The notes under the pieces are model-generated. The model was not told the origin of the DNA, did no database searches, and saw nothing but the letters and a program-made list of their open reading frames with translations. Positions 16,194-23,538 of a stretch of 64,000 bases of DNA are shown here, in pieces. The DNA comes from Treponema sp. (GTDB taxonomy: Bacteria > Spirochaetota > Spirochaetia > Treponematales > Treponemataceae): the NCBI GenBank assembly GCA_017645785.1, contig JAGCNW010000045.1, forward strand, positions 62,001-126,000, written 5' to 3'. Within the stretch, counting starts at the first letter, position 1; each line of letters opens with the position of its first letter. Both the position numbers and the translations under genes were made by a program.

Positions 16194-17442
16194 GCAAGAT
16201 TTCCATCGCCTTTTTGATAATCACTTCGGGCTTTTGCGGCTTTGCAAGATAGCCTTTGGCGCCGAGGCTGAGGGCTTGAATGACGTATTCGCGCTGGACG
16301 GCTTGAGAATAAACAATCGCGGGAATCGGCCGCTCCCTTGCCCTCATTTGGTTAAGAACGTCGAAGCCCGAAATTCCCTGCATGAAAATGTCGAGAACCG
16401 CAAGGTCAAAAGACTTGGTTTGAATCGCTTGCACAAATTTTACGCCGCTTTCAAAAGTCTCGGTCGTAACGCCGATTGACTGGAAGGACTGGGAAAGAAT
16501 TCTTCGGACAACTTCGTCGTCGTCAACAATGGCTACATTCAAAATGCTGCCTTCAGTTCCAAGGCCTTCGCCGTCGCCGGATTCCGTTCCAAAGCGAATG
16601 TCAACAGAGCCTGTCGTGTCGTCCTCACCCGCAAGAATGCTGTCGGCGATGATTTCGTTCGCGTCGCCTGAGGCTTGAGCGTTTCCGACAATCGAACCCA
16701 AAGCGCTTGTCAAATCCTTGAGCACTTTGACGCCGACATACTCAACATGGCCGTCGATAAAATCGTTCATGTAATCGTCGAGCGAAAGAATTTTTATGTT
16801 GCGGCTTTGAACTCTCTCGTCCGCCGTCACAGTGTCAAGCAACAGCTCCACATTGATTCCGTCTACAAAAGAAAGCTGCAAGTTTGTCATCATGACAATT
16901 AACTTGGGATCCTTTATTTTGTAGTTGTCGATCATTTCGGAAATCTTGTATTTTAGCAAAGAAATTTTTTCGCGGTTGAGGCCCTGCGCTATTTCCACAA
17001 AGATTACGTTTCCGTTGTGGTGGATTTCCAACACGCAAGGAGTTGTGTCCATAGAAAGGTTTACGCGAATTATTTTTCCGATCGCTTCAAAGAAAACGTC
17101 AAATTTTATCGGCTTGGAAAAATACTTTACAACTCCATACTGAACCAAAGAAGAAATCTGAGCGCGTTCCATCTCCGGTCCCGAAATGATGACCGGTATT
17201 CTTTTTGCGTTCGGGTCGGACATCTTTCGTTCCAACAAGTCCATGACCTCTTCAAAAGAATCCTCAACGTCTATGATGACCAAATCGGGCAACACGCGTA
17301 TAATCTTTGAAAAGGAATCCAAGCGTCCGTCGGCGATTTCAACGCTGACATTCTCCGAAGAAAGCTTTTCGCGCAAAAATTCGCGGAACATCGGAGCCGC
17401 GTTTATAATGAGAACTTGTTTTTTTCTGGCATTCGCGTCCAT
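16180..17442 (-). CDS. REC-STAS-like-REC response regulator
   Basis: 420 residues. Residues 1-130 form a receiver-like domain with an Asp at 58, but the acidic pair normally near residue 14 is replaced by INAAP, so it may not bind Mg2+ or be phosphorylated. A STAS-like middle region follows (about 137-255, with GLNREKISLLKYKISEMI and KLIVMMTNLQLSFVDG). A Gly/Asp-rich linker leads to a canonical C-terminal receiver with VAIVDDDEVV, AVLDIFMQG and Lys in YLAKP. No DNA-binding or enzymatic output is present, so it is likely an adaptor in a phosphorelay with the hybrid kinase downstream. The message appears leaderless. Confidence 0.82.
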   Translation of the reverse strand: MDANARKKQVLIINAAPMFREFLREKLSSENVSVEIADGRLDSFSKIIRVLPDLVIIDVEDSFEEVMDLLERKMSDPNAKRIPVIISGPEMERAQISSLVQYGVVKYFSKPIKFDVFFEAIGKIIRVNLSMDTTPCVLEIHHNGNVIFVEIAQGLNREKISLLKYKISEMIDNYKIKDPKLIVMMTNLQLSFVDGINVELLLDTVTADERVQSRNIKILSLDDYMNDFIDGHVEYVGVKVLKDLTSALGSIVGNAQASGDANEIIADSILAGEDDTTGSVDIRFGTESGDGEGLGTEGSILNVAIVDDDEVVRRILSQSFQSIGVTTETFESGVKFVQAIQTKSFDLAVLDIFMQGISGFDVLNQMRARERPIPAIVYSQAVQREYVIQALSLGAKGYLAKPQKPEVIIKKAMEILHDRI

Positions 17443-17448
17443 ATAGAT

Positions 17449-17477
17449 ATTTTAACGCTAATACGCTATAATATCAA
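17449..17477 (-). promoter_or_regulatory. Sigma-70 promoter of the two-component operon
   Basis: On the minus strand TTGATA (17477-17472), 17 nt, TAAAAT (17454-17449), then 6 nt to the ATG at 17442. No Shine-Dalgarno. On the plus strand a TATAAT (17467-17472) in the same stretch may serve the DJ-1 gene. Confidence 0.6.
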
Positions 17478-17503
17478 GACATTTATTCCGCGGAGGCGCA
17501 TTT

Positions 17504-18121
17504 ATGGCAAAAGTAGTTGTTTTTTTGGCCACAGGTTTTGAGGAAATCGAGGCTATAAGCCCCATTGACTATTTGAGGCGGGCCGGAGTTGAAGTCCAAA
17601 CAGCCGCCGTTCCGGTCGACGGAAAAAGCGACTTGTTGGTTCAAGGCGCCCATGGAATCACAGTCCAAGCGGACATCAGCCTAGATGAATTTATGGCGAA
17701 TTGCAAAGACCTTCCCGACGGCGTCTTTGTTCCCGGCGGAATGCCAGGAGCCGCCAATGTAGGAGCCTGCGAATTGGCCGTAGACTTTATCAAAAAAATG
17801 TTCGAGCAAAAAAAGCTCGTTTCGGCCATTTGCGCGGCCCCGGTAGTCGTTCTTGGCAAAACCGGCGTTTTAAGAAACAAAAATTACACTTGCTACCCCG
17901 GAATGAAAAAATTCGCCGACTATTGCGGCGGACAAGAAAAAGCCGACCAATTGACCGCCGGCGCGAACCTTGTTCCCGACCAGCCCTTTGTCGTTGACCA
18001 AAACTTGATTACAGGCCGCGGCCCCGGAGCGGCGGAACAATTCGCCATGGCGCTTGTCGAATACCTTTGCGGAAAGGAAAAAGCGCAAGAAATCAAAATC
18101 AGAAGCGTCCAGCGCCAATAA
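17504..18121 (+). CDS. DJ-1/PfpI family protein
   Basis: 205 residues of the DJ-1/ThiJ fold: FLATGFEEIEAI with the conserved Glu, VFVPGGMPGAAN, the nucleophile elbow AICAAPVVLG-like segment with Cys at about 107, and TGRGPGAAEQFA. Members act as glyoxalase/deglycase, chaperone or protease-like proteins; the DJ-1 subfamily (short, intact Cys and Glu) fits best. The ATG has GGAGG 8 nt upstream. MntP follows after 6 nt. Confidence 0.9.
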   Translation: MAKVVVFLATGFEEIEAISPIDYLRRAGVEVQTAAVPVDGKSDLLVQGAHGITVQADISLDEFMANCKDLPDGVFVPGGMPGAANVGACELAVDFIKKMFEQKKLVSAICAAPVVVLGKTGVLRNKNYTCYPGMKKFADYCGGQEKADQLTAGANLVPDQPFVVDQNLITGRGPGAAEQFAMALVEYLCGKEKAQEIKIRSVQRQ

Positions 18122-18127
18122 AAAGCC

Positions 18128-18757
18128 ATGAATTGGAGCCTTTTGTTTTTTGCAAACTCAGTCCTCTTGGGCGTGGGCCTTGCCATGGACGCATTTTCGG
18201 TTTCCATAGTGAACGCCATCAGCGAGCCTAACATGTGGGCAAAAAAACGCTGCCTTGTGGCTGGCGTTTACGCCTTCTTTCAGTTCATCATGCCCATGAT
18301 CGGCTGGATTTGCGTCCGCACGATCGCCCAAATTTTCACCGTCTTCCAAAGATTCATTCCTTGGATCGCGCTGATTCTCTTGCTTTACATCGGCGTAAAA
18401 ATGATCGTCGAGTCCATCCGTTCCCAAAGCCAAGAATGCAAGAATTGCAAAAAAAAGGATTGCGGCGGCTGCTCGGCAAACAAGACAAAGCCCTTGTCGC
18501 TGGCAACCCTTTTATTGCAGGGAATCGCGACTTCGATCGACGCGCTTAGCGTCGGTTTTACAATCGCCGAATACGGAACGGCGATGGCCGCCGCTGCCTC
18601 GCTTATAATAGCCGCGGTAACGTTCGCCATTTGCATGACAGGCTTGCTAATCGGAAAAGCCGCGGCAAAAAACCTTTCGGCCCGGGCGCAAATATTTGGC
18701 GGCTGCATTTTGATTTTAATCGGAATAGAAATTTTTGTCCGCGGCGTCTTCTTCTAA
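18128..18757 (+). CDS. mntP: Putative manganese efflux pump MntP
   Basis: 209 residues with six predicted membrane helices and the two MntP signature repeats, GVGLAMDAFSVSI (15-27) and GIATSIDALSVGF, each with the conserved Asp-Ala-x-Ser. It should export Mn2+ and protect against excess. Unusually the central cytoplasmic loop carries CKNCKKKDCGGC, four Cys in a CxxC-x4-CxxC pattern that could bind a metal. No Shine-Dalgarno is evident; the gene lies 6 nt after the DJ-1 gene and is probably co-transcribed. No MntR-type riboswitch is apparent. Confidence 0.9.
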   Translation: MNWSLLFFANSVLLGVGLAMDAFSVSIVNAISEPNMWAKKRCLVAGVYAFFQFIMPMIGWICVRTIAQIFTVFQRFIPWIALILLLYIGVKMIVESIRSQSQECKNCKKKDCGGCSANKTKPLSLATLLLQGIATSIDALSVGFTIAEYGTAMAAAASLIIAAVTFAICMTGLLIGKAAAKNLSARAQIFGGCILILIGIEIFVRGVFF

Positions 18758-18780
18758 AGCGGCGGCCAGCGTTTGGCGCG

Positions 18781-18809
18781 TTGAATAAAAAGCGGTTTTG
18801 CGCTATTAT
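18781..18809 (+). promoter_or_regulatory. Sigma-70 promoter of lspA
   Basis: TTGAAT (18781-18786), 17 nt, TATTAT (18804-18809), then 6 nt to the ATG at 18816. No Shine-Dalgarno. Confidence 0.65.
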
Positions 18810-18815
18810 TTTCTT

Positions 18816-19346
18816 ATGGAAAAAAGCTTAAAAGAAAAATTGATTCCATTTTCGCTCGCTTTGGCGGTAATATTGGCCGACCAAATCACAAAAGCGCTGA
18901 TTGTAAAATTCATTCCCCCATACACAGTGGGCTGGTCCTTTGCGGACGACCTTTTGAGAATCATTCACGTGGCGAACAAGGGCGTGGCCTTTAGCCTTGG
19001 ATCCTCGCTTTCGCAAACCTTGCGCAGAATTTTCTTTTCTCTCGCTCCCCTTATTGTAATTGGAATTGTTGTCGCGGTTTACTTTAGAAATTCGGAATTC
19101 AACTTTTTCCAACGCTGGTGCATTTGCGGAATCGTTGGCGGCGGAATCGGAAACATCATCGACAGAATCTTTAGGGCCAACGGCGTGGTTGACTTTATAG
19201 ACGTAAAATTTTTCGGCATCTTTGGCCTTGACCGCTGGCCAACGTTCAATGTGGCCGACGCTTCAATCGTCGTCTGCGGAATTCTTTTAATAATATCGTT
19301 TTTGGTCACGGTAAAAAAAGCGGCCCCGCAAGGAGAAAAACAATGA
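18816..19346 (+). CDS. lspA: Lipoprotein signal peptidase (signal peptidase II)
   Basis: 176 residues with four membrane helices and the conserved catalytic aspartates: GGIGNIIDRI (first Asp) and FNVADASIV (second Asp), plus the N-terminal ADQITKALIV motif. It removes signal peptides from diacylglyceryl-modified prolipoproteins in the inner membrane; this window alone encodes several lipoproteins. Start chosen at ATG 18816 because the promoter's -10 box ends 6 nt before it; the in-frame alternative at 18798 lies inside the promoter. The downstream gene starts in its stop codon (ATGA). Confidence 0.95.
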   Translation: MEKSLKEKLIPFSLALAVILADQITKALIVKFIPPYTVGWSFADDLLRIIHVANKGVAFSLGSSLSQTLRRIFFSLAPLIVIGIVVAVYFRNSEFNFFQRWCICGIVGGGIGNIIDRIFRANGVVDFIDVKFFGIFGLDRWPTFNVADASIVVCGILLIISFLVTVKKAAPQGEKQ

Positions 19347-19690
19347 CAGAAGAAGAACTTAAAAACATAGAGGCGCCGACAGAAAAAGCGCCGTTGACAG
19401 AAACGCAAAAGCGCCGCAACGCCTTTTGGATTCAAATGCTGGGCGCGCTTGTTTTGCTTGTCGCGGGCTTTGTTTTGGTCATCGCGCTTGAAATCGGCGC
19501 GGCTTTTTTCTTTGCCCGCGTATTAAAGGCCGACGCGTCAATTATGAGAACAGCTTCGCCCGTTGTGATTTTGGTCGGCATAATCATCGCTTGGTTTTTA
19601 AGCCGTCAAGTCTGCAAGACGCTTGTCCTAAAAACAAAATGGCGCGACGCCGTTCCCGACGACGTAGTGGATTTTTATTCAGGCAAGTGA
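19343..19690 (+). CDS. Small two-helix membrane protein downstream of lspA
   Basis: 115 residues: a polar N-terminal region (1-28) and two hydrophobic helices near 30-55 and 68-88, then a short cytoplasmic tail. No family is recognised. The ATGA overlap with lspA shows translational coupling, so it may be tied to lipoprotein processing or envelope assembly. It ends just before a double hairpin terminator. Confidence 0.65.
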   Translation: MTEEELKNIEAPTEKAPLTETQKRRNAFWIQMLGALVLLVAGFVLVIALEIGAAFFFARVLKADASIMRTASPVVILVGIIIAWFLSRQVCKTLVLKTKWRDAVPDDVVDFYSGK

Positions 19691-19702
19691 ACATAAAAAA
19701 GA

Positions 19703-19758
19703 GCCCCGCAAATGCGGGGCCTTTCTGTCATTGTCGGGTCAAGCCCGACAATCTTTTT
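19703..19758 (+). terminator. Double hairpin terminator after the lspA operon
   Basis: GCCCCGCA/TGCGGGGC (19703-19720) is followed by ATTGTCGGG/CCCGACAAT (19730-19752) and TTTTT. The second hairpin is one of two copies in the window of a 28-nt palindromic repeat (19726-19753; the other at 46721-46748). Confidence 0.8.
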
Positions 19759-19759
19759 A

Positions 19760-21070
19760 TCACTTCAACGCCTCAAAAATCATGTCGGCCAAGAATACGA
19801 CGGCCAAAATCCAAGTAACAACAGGGATTTCCTTGGCCTTCTTTCCGGCAACCTTGGCGATTACGTAGGCGATGATTCCGAACATGATTCCCTTTGAGAT
19901 TGAATAGGCAAAGGGCATTGTCATGATTGTGATGAAGGCGGGAATGCCTTCTGTCGGATCGTCAAACTTGATTCCTACAACGCTTCTCATCATAAGGTAT
20001 CCTACGAAGATCAAAGCGGGAGCGGTGGCCGCTGAGGGAACAAGTCCAAAGAGGGGGCTCAAGAAAAGAGCCAAGAAGAACAAGATTGCTGTAACTACGC
20101 TGGCCAAGCCTGTGCGGGCTCCGGCGGCAACGCCAGAAGAAGACTCTACGAAAGAAGTTACTGTAGAAGTTCCCAAGCAGGCGCCGGCGACAGTTCCAAC
20201 AGCGTCAGCGAGCAAGGCTCCCTTCGCGTTCTTGATTTCGCCGTTCTCGTCCTTGAGGTTTCCTTGTTCTGCGACGCCGAGCAAAGTTCCGATTGTGTCG
20301 AACATGTCTGTGAACAAGAATGTGAAGAAGATTACAAAGAACTGTCCGAAGTTCTTGAAGATTCCGGCAAAGTCAAAGGCGAACAAAACCGGGGCGTCCG
20401 GAGTTGAGAAAGGCTTGAAGCCTTCGGGAACTGTGGTTACGCCAAAAGGAATTCCGATGATTGTCGTGATGATGATGCCGATCAAGATTGATCCCTTTAC
20501 GTTCAAAGTGTAAAGGATGATTGTGATGATCAAGCCCAAGATGGCAACGATTGCGGCGTGGTTCTCGCCGGCAAAGTTAACAAAGCCGATAGGAGTTCCT
20601 GTTTCTGTCGAGCAGATTCCGGCGTTGACCAAGCCGATGATTGTGATGAACAAGCCGATACCAACAGCAACGGCCTTCTTGATTCCTTCGGGAATTGAGT
20701 GGACAATCGCCTCGCGAATTCCGCAAAGGCTAAGAATGATGAACAAAACGCCCTCGACCAAAACGGCTGTCAAAGCCAGCTGGTATGAGCAGCCCATACC
20801 CAAAACAACACTATATGTAAAAAAGGCGTTGAGGCCCAAGCCAGGAGCCAAGGCGACGGGCAAGTTGGCCAACAAAGCCATTACCAATGTCGCGATTACG
20901 GCCGAAATAGCAGTTGCGGTGAACACGCCGCCCCAGGGCATTCCGGACTGGCTCAAGATGGCGGGGTTTACAACCAAAATGTAAACCATGGCCAAGAACG
21001 TCGTGATTCCGCCGACAACTTCACGGCTGACGGTGGTGCCTCTTTCTTTCAATTGAAAGAACTTTTCCAT
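19760..21070 (-). CDS. NCS2-family purine permease (guanine/hypoxanthine type)
   Basis: 436 residues, about 12-14 membrane segments. It starts with the AzgA/PbuG-like MEKFFQLKERGTTVSREVV, then GGITTFLAMVYILVVNPAIL, with GLGLNAFFTYSVVLGMG and FTFLFTDMFDTIGTLLGVA, all typical of the NCS2 branch that takes up guanine, hypoxanthine or adenine with protons. AGGAGAATC upstream of the ATG gives a good ribosome site. No purine riboswitch was recognised in the 119 nt before it, which also hold the terminator of flgN. Confidence 0.88.
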   Translation of the reverse strand: MEKFFQLKERGTTVSREVVGGITTFLAMVYILVVNPAILSQSGMPWGGVFTATAISAVIATLVMALLANLPVALAPGLGLNAFFTYSVVLGMGCSYQLALTAVLVEGVLFIILSLCGIREAIVHSIPEGIKKAVAVGIGLFITIIGLVNAGICSTETGTPIGFVNFAGENHAAIVAILGLIITIILYTLNVKGSILIGIIITTIIGIPFGVTTVPEGFKPFSTPDAPVLFAFDFAGIFKNFGQFFVIFFTFLFTDMFDTIGTLLGVAEQGNLKDENGEIKNAKGALLADAVGTVAGACLGTSTVTSFVESSSGVAAGARTGLASVVTAILFFLALFLSPLFGLVPSAATAPALIFVGYLMMRSVVGIKFDDPTEGIPAFITIMTMPFAYSISKGIMFGIIAYVIAKVAGKKAKEIPVVTWILAVVFLADMIFEALK

Positions 21071-21142
21071 AATGATTCTCCTTTTGGATAAAGATAAATT
21101 ATTCTATCACACTTTTGGGGAATTTGCTAGGGAAATTTTATT

Positions 21143-21170
21143 AAAAAAGCCCCGCAAAGCGGGGCTTTTT
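21143..21170. terminator. Bidirectional terminator after flgN-like gene
   Basis: GCCCCGC (21149-21155) pairs with GCGGGGC (21159-21165) over an AAA loop. It has T5 on the plus side and T6 on the minus side; the minus direction ends the fliS-flgN transcript. Confidence 0.85.
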
Positions 21171-21189
21171 CTGCTTAGGCCAAAGCGGA

Positions 21190-21660
21190 TTAGGCTTCCA
21201 CAACAACCATGGAGCCGGAATTGTTTTTTTCGGCGTAGATTGAGCGGCGGCTCTTGTAGGGATTGCGGAAAGACGCGATTTGCGTCCTGATGCTGTCGAT
21301 GTGGCTGCGCAAAAGGTCGCGGTTTTTCTTGTTTTGGGCCAAAACTTGGTTCTGTAAATTTGACAAGTCGTTTTGGAGTGAGGCGATGGACTCTTCCTTT
21401 TGGTCGCCGCCGCGTTTCTTGTACAGGTCCGCCATCGGAACGATTACCTTTTGCAAGTTCATTATGTTTGAAACGACCTGCTGCTCAAGCTCTGTGTGGG
21501 CCAAAAGAGCGTCGGCGTTCTCTGAGGTTATGGAATTTTCCTGCTTTTCCAAAACGTTAAGATATTCGCGGAATTTGTCGCGCTGCTGCTGGAGCAGGCT
21601 GCGGAATTTCTTTAGCAGAGCCACGCGCTCTTCAAGTTCCTGTGCTGAAATTTCTTCCAT
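21190..21660 (-). CDS. FlgN-like flagellar chaperone
   Basis: 156 residues, almost entirely helical and coiled-coil-like (LKKFRSLLQQQRDKFREYL, long heptads to about 125), with a basic, unstructured C-terminus. FlgN proteins chaperone hook-associated proteins FlgK/FlgL before export. Sequence conservation is weak in this family, so the call rests on length, helical pattern and position directly after fliS under a sigma-28 promoter. GAGGGG lies about 6 nt before the ATG. Confidence 0.7.
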   Translation of the reverse strand: MEEISAQELEERVALLKKFRSLLQQQRDKFREYLNVLEKQENSITSENADALLAHTELEQQVVSNIMNLQKVIVPMADLYKKRGGDQKEESIASLQNDLSNLQNQVLAQNKKNRDLLRSHIDSIRTQIASFRNPYKSRRSIYAEKNNSGSMVVVEA

Positions 21661-21663
21661 AAT

Positions 21664-22104
21664 TTACCCCTCAATATTCAATGCCGGTTGATTTTGCGCG
21701 GCCACAGTTCCATTGGCGTTTTCCGCCGCCTTTCTCCAAGAGTCAGTCAATTGGCTCATCATGTTAAGAACGGAATCAATCTTTTCCTTGCTCTTTGAAA
21801 TATTGGCGCTTCTAAGCTGGTCGTTGAAGAAAATGTAAAGCGCCATCAAGTTGCGCGAAATCTCCCCGCCCTTTTCCATGTCCAAGGAAACTTGAAGCTC
21901 GGTGATGATTTCTTGGGCGCGCAAAACGTCGGCGCTAAAAGACTCTATATTTGCGACTGGAAGTTTTCCGTCAGGGGTAAATTTTGAAGAAGCGGAAGTA
22001 AGCTTTTTTACCGCTCCCTCATAAAGAAGAACAACGAGTTCGGCTTGGCTGGCGGTGTTGACGCTGGCCTTTTTGTAAGCGTTGTAAGCGTGATTGTAAC
22101 TCAT
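21664..22104 (-). CDS. fliS: Flagellar export chaperone FliS
   Basis: 146 residues. The start MSYNHAYNAYKKASVNTASQ and the VVLLYEGAVKKL, GGEISRNLMALYIFFNDQL parts are diagnostic for FliS, which binds flagellin's C-terminus and prevents early polymerisation. Its client would be FlaB at 46833-47693. ATG 22104 is chosen because GGGAGGCG lies 7 nt upstream; an in-frame start at 22164 would run through the promoter. First gene of a fliS-flgN operon read from a sigma-28-like promoter. Confidence 0.92.
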   Translation of the reverse strand: MSYNHAYNAYKKASVNTASQAELVVLLYEGAVKKLTSASSKFTPDGKLPVANIESFSADVLRAQEIITELQVSLDMEKGGEISRNLMALYIFFNDQLRSANISKSKEKIDSVLNMMSQLTDSWRKAAENANGTVAAQNQPALNIEG

Positions 22105-22148
22105 AAAATTATCGCCTCCCATAAAAACAGATAATACATCAATTAAGA

Positions 22149-22175
22149 TTATCGGTCTTTGCAAAAAAAAGTTAA
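22149..22175 (-). promoter_or_regulatory. Sigma-28-like promoter of fliS-flgN
   Basis: On the minus strand TTAA (22175-22172), 15 nt, ACCGATAA (22156-22149). The -10 part is near-perfect; the -35 part deviates at one or two bases from TAAA. Confidence 0.65.
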
Positions 22176-22187
22176 GCGAAAATCAAT

Positions 22188-22238
22188 TAAAAAAAAAGGC
22201 GGCGGAATTCTGAAAGCCACGCCCAGAAACCGCCGCCA
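22188..22238 (-). terminator. Terminator of the pyrimidine operon
   Basis: GGCGGCGG (22198-22205) pairs with CCGCCGCC (22230-22237); in the minus direction the hairpin is followed by nine T residues. It lies between the operon's last gene and the fliS promoter. Confidence 0.85.
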
Positions 22239-22284
22239 AAAACAAACGAGGCGCAGGAGGTACCTTTGGCCTCAATTTGTTTTT

Positions 22285-23514
22285 TTACTTTTTGTCAATT
22301 TCAAGAATCGTGTTTAGAAGAACGTTCGCGCCCTTCCAGCAAGCTTCGACCGACGTATGCTCAAGCTCGCAATGCGAATGTCCGCCTTCGCTTGGAACGA
22401 AAATCATAGTGGTTGGAACGATGTCGCAAAGATATTGCGCGTCGTGTCCGGGGCCGGAATACATTCTCAACGAAGAATAGCCCAAGTCCTTGGCGGCTTT
22501 TTCTACGTCGTCGATGAATTCGGGGCAATACTGGACTGTCTTTCGGCTCCACGCCTCTTCATAAGTCATCGAGCATCTGGCCCATTCCTTTGGCATGCTC
22601 TTGATTATGTCAAGGCACTGCTCGATAACCTTTGGATCTTGGTGGCGCGCGTCAAGGGTGAATTTTATTTCGTCGGGAATGATTGTGTGGATGTTCGGGT
22701 GGCAGCTGATTTTTCCCGTTGTGTAGACAAGTTTTTTGTCCAATTTGTCGAATTGTTCGTGCAAATGCAAAAGCGCTTGGGCGGCTGCGAAAAGCGCGTC
22801 CTTTCTGTAAGGCATCGGAAATGTTCCCGCGTGGTCCGCTTGGCCGCGGAAAGTGAATTCGTAGTTAATCATTCCGCAAACGCCTTCGACCACGCCGATG
22901 TCGTATTTTCCGTCTTCCAAAACCGGGCCTTGCTCGATGTGCAGCTCTATCAAGCCTGTCGTCTTTTTGGGGTCGATTCTGTTAGCTTCACTTCCCTTAA
23001 AGCCCGACTCGTCCAAAGCCTGCCCAAAGGTGTAGCCTGGAATGTCCTTGGCTTCCGAGGCGAGCATTGCGGCCTTGTCGAATTTTCCTGTGACCACGCC
23101 GGAACACATCATGGCCGGCTCAAAGCGGGCGCCTTCTTCGTTTGTCCATACAACAAGCTGAATCGGATGCTTGTGCGGAATCTTTTGCGTTACGATTGTT
23201 TCAATCGCTTCCATCGCGGTCATAACGCCAAGAATGCCGTCGTAGTTTCCGCCTTGCCGAACCGAGTCGCAGTGGCTTCCGCTCATAATCACGCCCGCGT
23301 CTGGGTCGCTTCCGGGAAGGGTGCAGTAAATGTCGCCCATGTCGTCCGTCTTAAAGTCAAGGCCAAGCTTTGTCATTCTCGCCTTGATTTCGTTTCGGGC
23401 CATAATCGCTTCGGGCGAAAGGGAAAAGCGGGTTATTCCTCCGTTCCCGGTGTCGCCGAATTTTGAAAATGTTTTGATTTTGTCTTCCATTCTTTTAATG
23501 TCGCAAGTGTACAT
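22285..23514 (-). CDS. M20-family N-carbamoyl amidohydrolase (beta-ureidopropionase type)
   Basis: 409 residues of the Zn-dependent hydantoinase/carbamoylase branch of M20: GSHCDSVRQGGNYDGILGVM carries metal ligands, VVWTNEEGARF the acidic ligands, ELHIEQGPVLE and HAGTFPMPYRKD the substrate and dimer regions. In this setting the expected reaction is N-carbamoyl-beta-alanine to beta-alanine, CO2 and ammonia, the last step of reductive uracil breakdown. Allantoate amidohydrolase is the main alternative, but dihydropyrimidinase and PreA genes next door argue against it. AGGAGG precedes the ATG. Last of seven co-directional genes. Confidence 0.88.
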   Translation of the reverse strand: MYTCDIKRMEDKIKTFSKFGDTGNGGITRFSLSPEAIMARNEIKARMTKLGLDFKTDDMGDIYCTLPGSDPDAGVIMSGSHCDSVRQGGNYDGILGVMTAMEAIETIVTQKIPHKHPIQLVVWTNEEGARFEPAMMCSGVVTGKFDKAAMLASEAKDIPGYTFGQALDESGFKGSEANRIDPKKTTGLIELHIEQGPVLEDGKYDIGVVEGVCGMINYEFTFRGQADHAGTFPMPYRKDALFAAAQALLHLHEQFDKLDKKLVYTTGKISCHPNIHTIIPDEIKFTLDARHQDPKVIEQCLDIIKSMPKEWARCSMTYEEAWSRKTVQYCPEFIDDVEKAAKDLGYSSLRMYSGPGHDAQYLCDIVPTTMIFVPSEGGHSHCELEHTSVEACWKGANVLLNTILEIDKK

Positions 23515-23538
23515 AATGTTCCTCCTATGTTTTAGTTT

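Noticed and set aside
19923..20984. Two long plus-strand ORFs opposite the purine permease
   Set aside because: Low-complexity antisense frames of a Leu/Ile/Val-rich membrane protein; no start signals.
22357..23466. 369-codon plus-strand ORF opposite the M20 amidohydrolase
   Set aside because: The opposite strand encodes all catalytic motifs of a well-known family; this is a GC-driven shadow.
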